Positions 60,867-64,000 of a DNA stretch of 64,000 nucleotides are shown here, piece by piece. The stretch is from Apostichopus japonicus. Taxonomy: Eukaryota > Echinodermata > Holothuroidea > Aspidochirotida > Stichopodidae. Where the stretch lies: the NCBI RefSeq assembly GCF_037975245.1, contig NC_092580.1, positions 9,773,001 to 9,837,000 of the forward strand, read 5' to 3'. The first letter of the stretch is position 1, and every line of letters begins with the position of its first letter. A program made the position numbers and the translations under genes. The notes under the pieces are model-generated. The model saw only the letters and a list, made by a program, of their open reading frames with translations. It had not been told where the DNA came from and did no database searches.

Positions 60867-61320
60867 ATGGAATGGATTGGCTTACTTCCTGCAGCCTTTC
60901 ATGACTTCTTTATTATTAACAGCGCCATAAATAGTCACCGCACTAGAAGTGCTAGTCAAGCACACCACAACTTATGTAATACAACATTCGGTACGTTAAG
61001 TTTAAAGAATCGTGCTATGAGGACATGGAATTCTCTAAATGCTACTATAAACTCTAAACCATCTAAGGTAACATTTAGAAAAACGCTAAAAAAAGAAGTA
61101 ATTTCTCAGTATTGATACATCGTTTATATTGTATGTTATAAATTATTCCTTATTAAGACATTAATTATATTTACATTTATGTATATATATATGTATTTCT
61201 TTTTGTTTCTTGGGAGTCCTTTACCTTGTTAAGCCTGAATTGGCTTTAAGAGGACTTCCCTCCACATGTATATATTTATTATCTGTGGAAAATCAAATAA
61301 ATAAATCAAATCAAATCAAA
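60867..61320 (+). mobile_element. 5'-truncated non-LTR retrotransposon (LINE) 3' end
   Basis: Encodes the extreme C-terminus of a LINE polyprotein: LPAAFHDFFIINSAINSHRT, then NTTFGTLSLKNRAMRTWNSL and a FRKTLKKEVISQY end with stop at 61113-61115. The RNT...G..W-N-SLN...FRK-LK pattern is the typical end of CR1/Jockey-type reverse transcriptases. About 200 bp of 3' UTR ends in a (AAATC)n-type tail at 61288-61320. The reverse transcriptase core is missing, so the copy is dead. Confidence 0.75.
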
Positions 61321-62630
61321 TTTCACCGGCACTTTGTGTGGTTCAGATACACAAATTTTGCGCTTTATAAGAATAACGATTTGATGTATCGACTTTTTCT
61401 CGAAATGTCGATGAAATTCGAAATTGCGATATGAAACCTGAAACAGTTTATTTGGAAATTTTACATTTCCGAAATTCCGAGAAAAAAAGTAGTAATTTTG
61501 AGATAAAACTTGACAATTTTGAAATAAATCTTGCAATTTTTTTTTTTTATCTGGTCCATGCACACTTCAAAACCAAAACTCTTATGGGGACGATCTCCCA
61601 AACATCACCGGTGTTTCTAACACTTGATTTTCGATGGCGTTTCTGGTATGAAATAACCCTCAAACGTATGCCCACTTTGTTACTGAAAAGAACCCTTTTA
61701 AATTTGTGTAATAAAAAAGTGCCTTAATGGTCAGAAACTATATTTCTAGTTTTGTTTATATAACTTTATTTTTTCTTGGATAGAACTTTTAGCATAGCTG
61801 CAACGCTTAAATGTGGGACATGCTTCCTCAAAGCCAAAACAGTTTGTAATGAATTCAGAGTGGCTCGTGTATACGAAAAACACATTAAAACTGTAATTCC
61901 AATTTGTACATGAAAAGAAGCTTTTTAACTTTTTGTAGTAAAAGGTGCCATTTTGGTGACATATTAAGTAACATGTAATTAAAGAGTACCTTTTGTTGCA
62001 AAGTCATATTTTGTTGAAAAACTTTTCAAAAACTGTTATTTGTGACACATAATACAAAGAGGGTATAGATATTTTATTATTTTTTATTATTTTTTTAGGG
62101 GGAGGGGCGTTTTGAGGTGAGTTTGCCGTTTGTCTATTGAAATGATATTACAGCTGAATTATTTAAAAAGTTCTAGAAGCAATCCACTATGTACGAGGTA
62201 TCACATCGATAAAATACTCACAGTCAACACCGGATATCCCCCACACCCACCCCGGAACTCCCCCCCCCCCGCCCGCCCATGAACATTGTTCTTCCATAAG
62301 TATGGTTTAAAGAACGACTATAGCAATGTTTATTGTAAGTTATTTAGAAAGGTTATTTGGCACCAGCGTTTACTACGGGCTGATTTTAGTGTGTCGTTCT
62401 TACAGTTTCTCTAACCGGTTAAGACTGTAGGGTATTCTTGAGCAGATTTGGCTTGACGTAAGCGTGCGCGATTGGTTCTAGAATAACTTTGAAGTGTCTT
62501 GAAATTGTCGATAATCGATTAACCGAGTAAAACACCATTGCGTTATATGCAGTATAACGAGCATAGAAAATACTGTTCGTAAAAGGAGAAGTAAAACGCA
62601 ATGCGTTGCAACATTCCATTCTACGTATTC
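61321..62630. other. Non-coding stretch
   Basis: The 61306-61727 frames on both strands come from a GAAATTTCGAAATT-type low-complexity stretch. C-run at 62261-62270. No supported exon. Confidence 0.5.
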
Positions 62631-62637
62631 ATATAAA

Positions 62638-62648
62638 TACATATATAT

Positions 62649-62701
<53 letters not shown>

Positions 62702-62716
62702 ATATATATATATATA
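62638..62716. repeat. (TA)n with 21-bp phase breaks
   Basis: TA repeat interrupted by an AA step at 62659-62660, 62680-62681 and 62701-62702, exactly 21 bp apart. Confidence 0.95.
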
Positions 62717-62719
62717 CCA

Positions 62720-64000
62720 TGACAACTTGTCTTCTTTTCACGCGAGCAATGTCTCTCCCCCCCCCCTTTTAAGCTTTAGCCTATATCAATTTGTAACAAA
62801 AGTTTAACGCTTTTGTGCGTTTGGAGTAAACTATCTGGTATTCAGTAAAATCTTTTCATAACTTCTTCACAAAATATTTAAAAAGAGCGTACAAACTGAG
62901 TCTATTATCAATTAGGACTTCAACTACATTTAAAATTCCAATGGTTGAACGAATCACTTTAAAATGATGAACAATCAGTTCTGGTTTTCTCACGAGTTTG
63001 AGTATTGTTTAGCCTACGATCAATTTAAGTCAATTTTTCAAGTCACCTTCTTCTGTACTTTTCGTGCACAGCTATAGTTTACCCCCACCGAGTGACGCGG
63101 TACTCACTTGTTATTCTTTATGTAGTAGATTCTTTAGAACACGAATTGAAAATAATACCCTCGACCTTCTACGCGATCATTTTTATCAAGCAAAATTTAC
63201 TTTTTGCAAAATTGTTAATACTGCTGATGCCTCTGTGCCCCACTTCTAAGTAGGTTTGGGGGAATTTTAGTGATTAATTCCAACATTGATATGATCAAAC
63301 TAAGCCAAAGATATATGCCTCAGTATATATAGGGTAGTTTGCGCCCGCTGTATGTAACAAAGGAGCCTATGAACTGATATAAACATATAAGGTCTCGGTT
63401 CGATTACGGTATTTGCTTGATTTTGCTTTTAATTTCAAAGACAGTTGTAGTATATATTATTATTATTATTGTAATACATCACACAGCATTGGTTGTTGTG
63501 AGGTGGGGGTGGGCGGTGGATGGGGGGGGGGGAATTTTATCCCTAACTTAAGAGTCAGAGACTTTTAAGTTTAATTTACGATGGTATTGATATGACTTGT
63601 ACATGTACATACTACACCCAGAAATCACCCTGGCCGTGAAAAACCATCACTGTTCCTATATGATTCGTCAAGAACAAACCTTTTTCTCTCTACCAGCAAT
63701 ATCGGCGTGCTTTTAGTAGCATTATGTCGGTAGTAAGAAGATTTGTTGGGGTGGGTTGGGGGGGGGGGGTGTGGCTGACGTTCGTCTTGGAGAGATTGTT
63801 TTGTTTCGGTGCAGCGGTTAAGACACAGTCTAGTGTTATCATTTCCATCATTTTAACTACATTTGTTTAGTTCAATTTTAAATGTTGCCAGTGTGTATAT
63901 GACTTAGTGTGCGTGTGCAAGCTATTAAATTAAGCCATTCCCGTTATATGCTTAGTATGGCTAACCTTATGACAAGAAGATCACATCATGCCTTTAAACA
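62720..64000. other. Non-coding stretch
   Basis: A B-box-like GGTTCGATTAC at 63398-63408 may be another old SINE, with an ATT run about 50 bp downstream, but no good A box is seen. G-runs at 63522-63532 and 63760-63769. The frame at 63064-63249 does not fit the phase needed by the 60000-60340 exon. Confidence 0.45.

Overview
This window is animal nuclear DNA: AT-rich and intron-rich, with GT-AG splice sites, long non-coding tracts, many micro- and minisatellites, tRNA-derived SINEs, hAT-type MITEs, a LINE 3' end and Penelope-like fragments. There is no prokaryotic gene organisation. The repeat mix and the two recognisable genes fit a marine invertebrate, perhaps an echinoderm, but the sequence does not prove the taxon. 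Almost all long open frames are shadows of tandem repeats.

Region by region. (1) 1-8.2 kb: the 5' part of a WASP/N-WASP family gene on the minus strand. Seven coding exons with consistent phases encode the WH1 domain, a proline-rich linker, the basic region and a perfect CRIB motif; the polyproline/VCA end lies beyond the left edge. Introns 5 and 6 carry four tandem arrays. (2) 8.2-13.4 kb: mostly non-coding, with a short divergent frame, a hairpin and a complete hAT MITE. (3) 13.4-17.8 kb: a possible broken F-box-like reading frame, then a CDPF1 homologue on the plus strand (two clear exons, a likely last exon and an AATAAA). Its first coding exon was not found. (4) 18-28 kb: a SINE with a microsatellite tail, tandem repeats, a two-state hairpin, and a second, inverted copy of the MITE. 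(5) About 28.0-29.1 kb: a possible promoter and an exon encoding a signal peptide plus a tetrabasic site, possibly the start of a secreted prohormone. (6) 29-46 kb: gene-poor, with a SINE, a CCAAT/TATA promoter candidate at 34.4 kb, a Penelope-like palindrome next to a perfect (GAT)79 array, and degenerate AT-rich tandem repeats. (7) 46.4-60.4 kb: a CRE/CCAAT promoter candidate, a head-to-head CCAAT palindrome, a start-codon exon (53713-53743) and a phase-compatible 341-nt exon (60000-60340), forming the 5' end of an unidentified plus-strand gene that leaves the window on the right. (8) 60.8-64 kb: a 5'-truncated LINE 3' end and low-complexity DNA.

The genes show no functional link. No convincing new multi-gene system was found. 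The best leads are the array of about 26 sense-strand 5' splice-site motifs inside a WASP intron, the secretory-precursor exon, the Penelope palindrome beside the (GAT) array, and an unassigned antisense exon inside the WASP gene.
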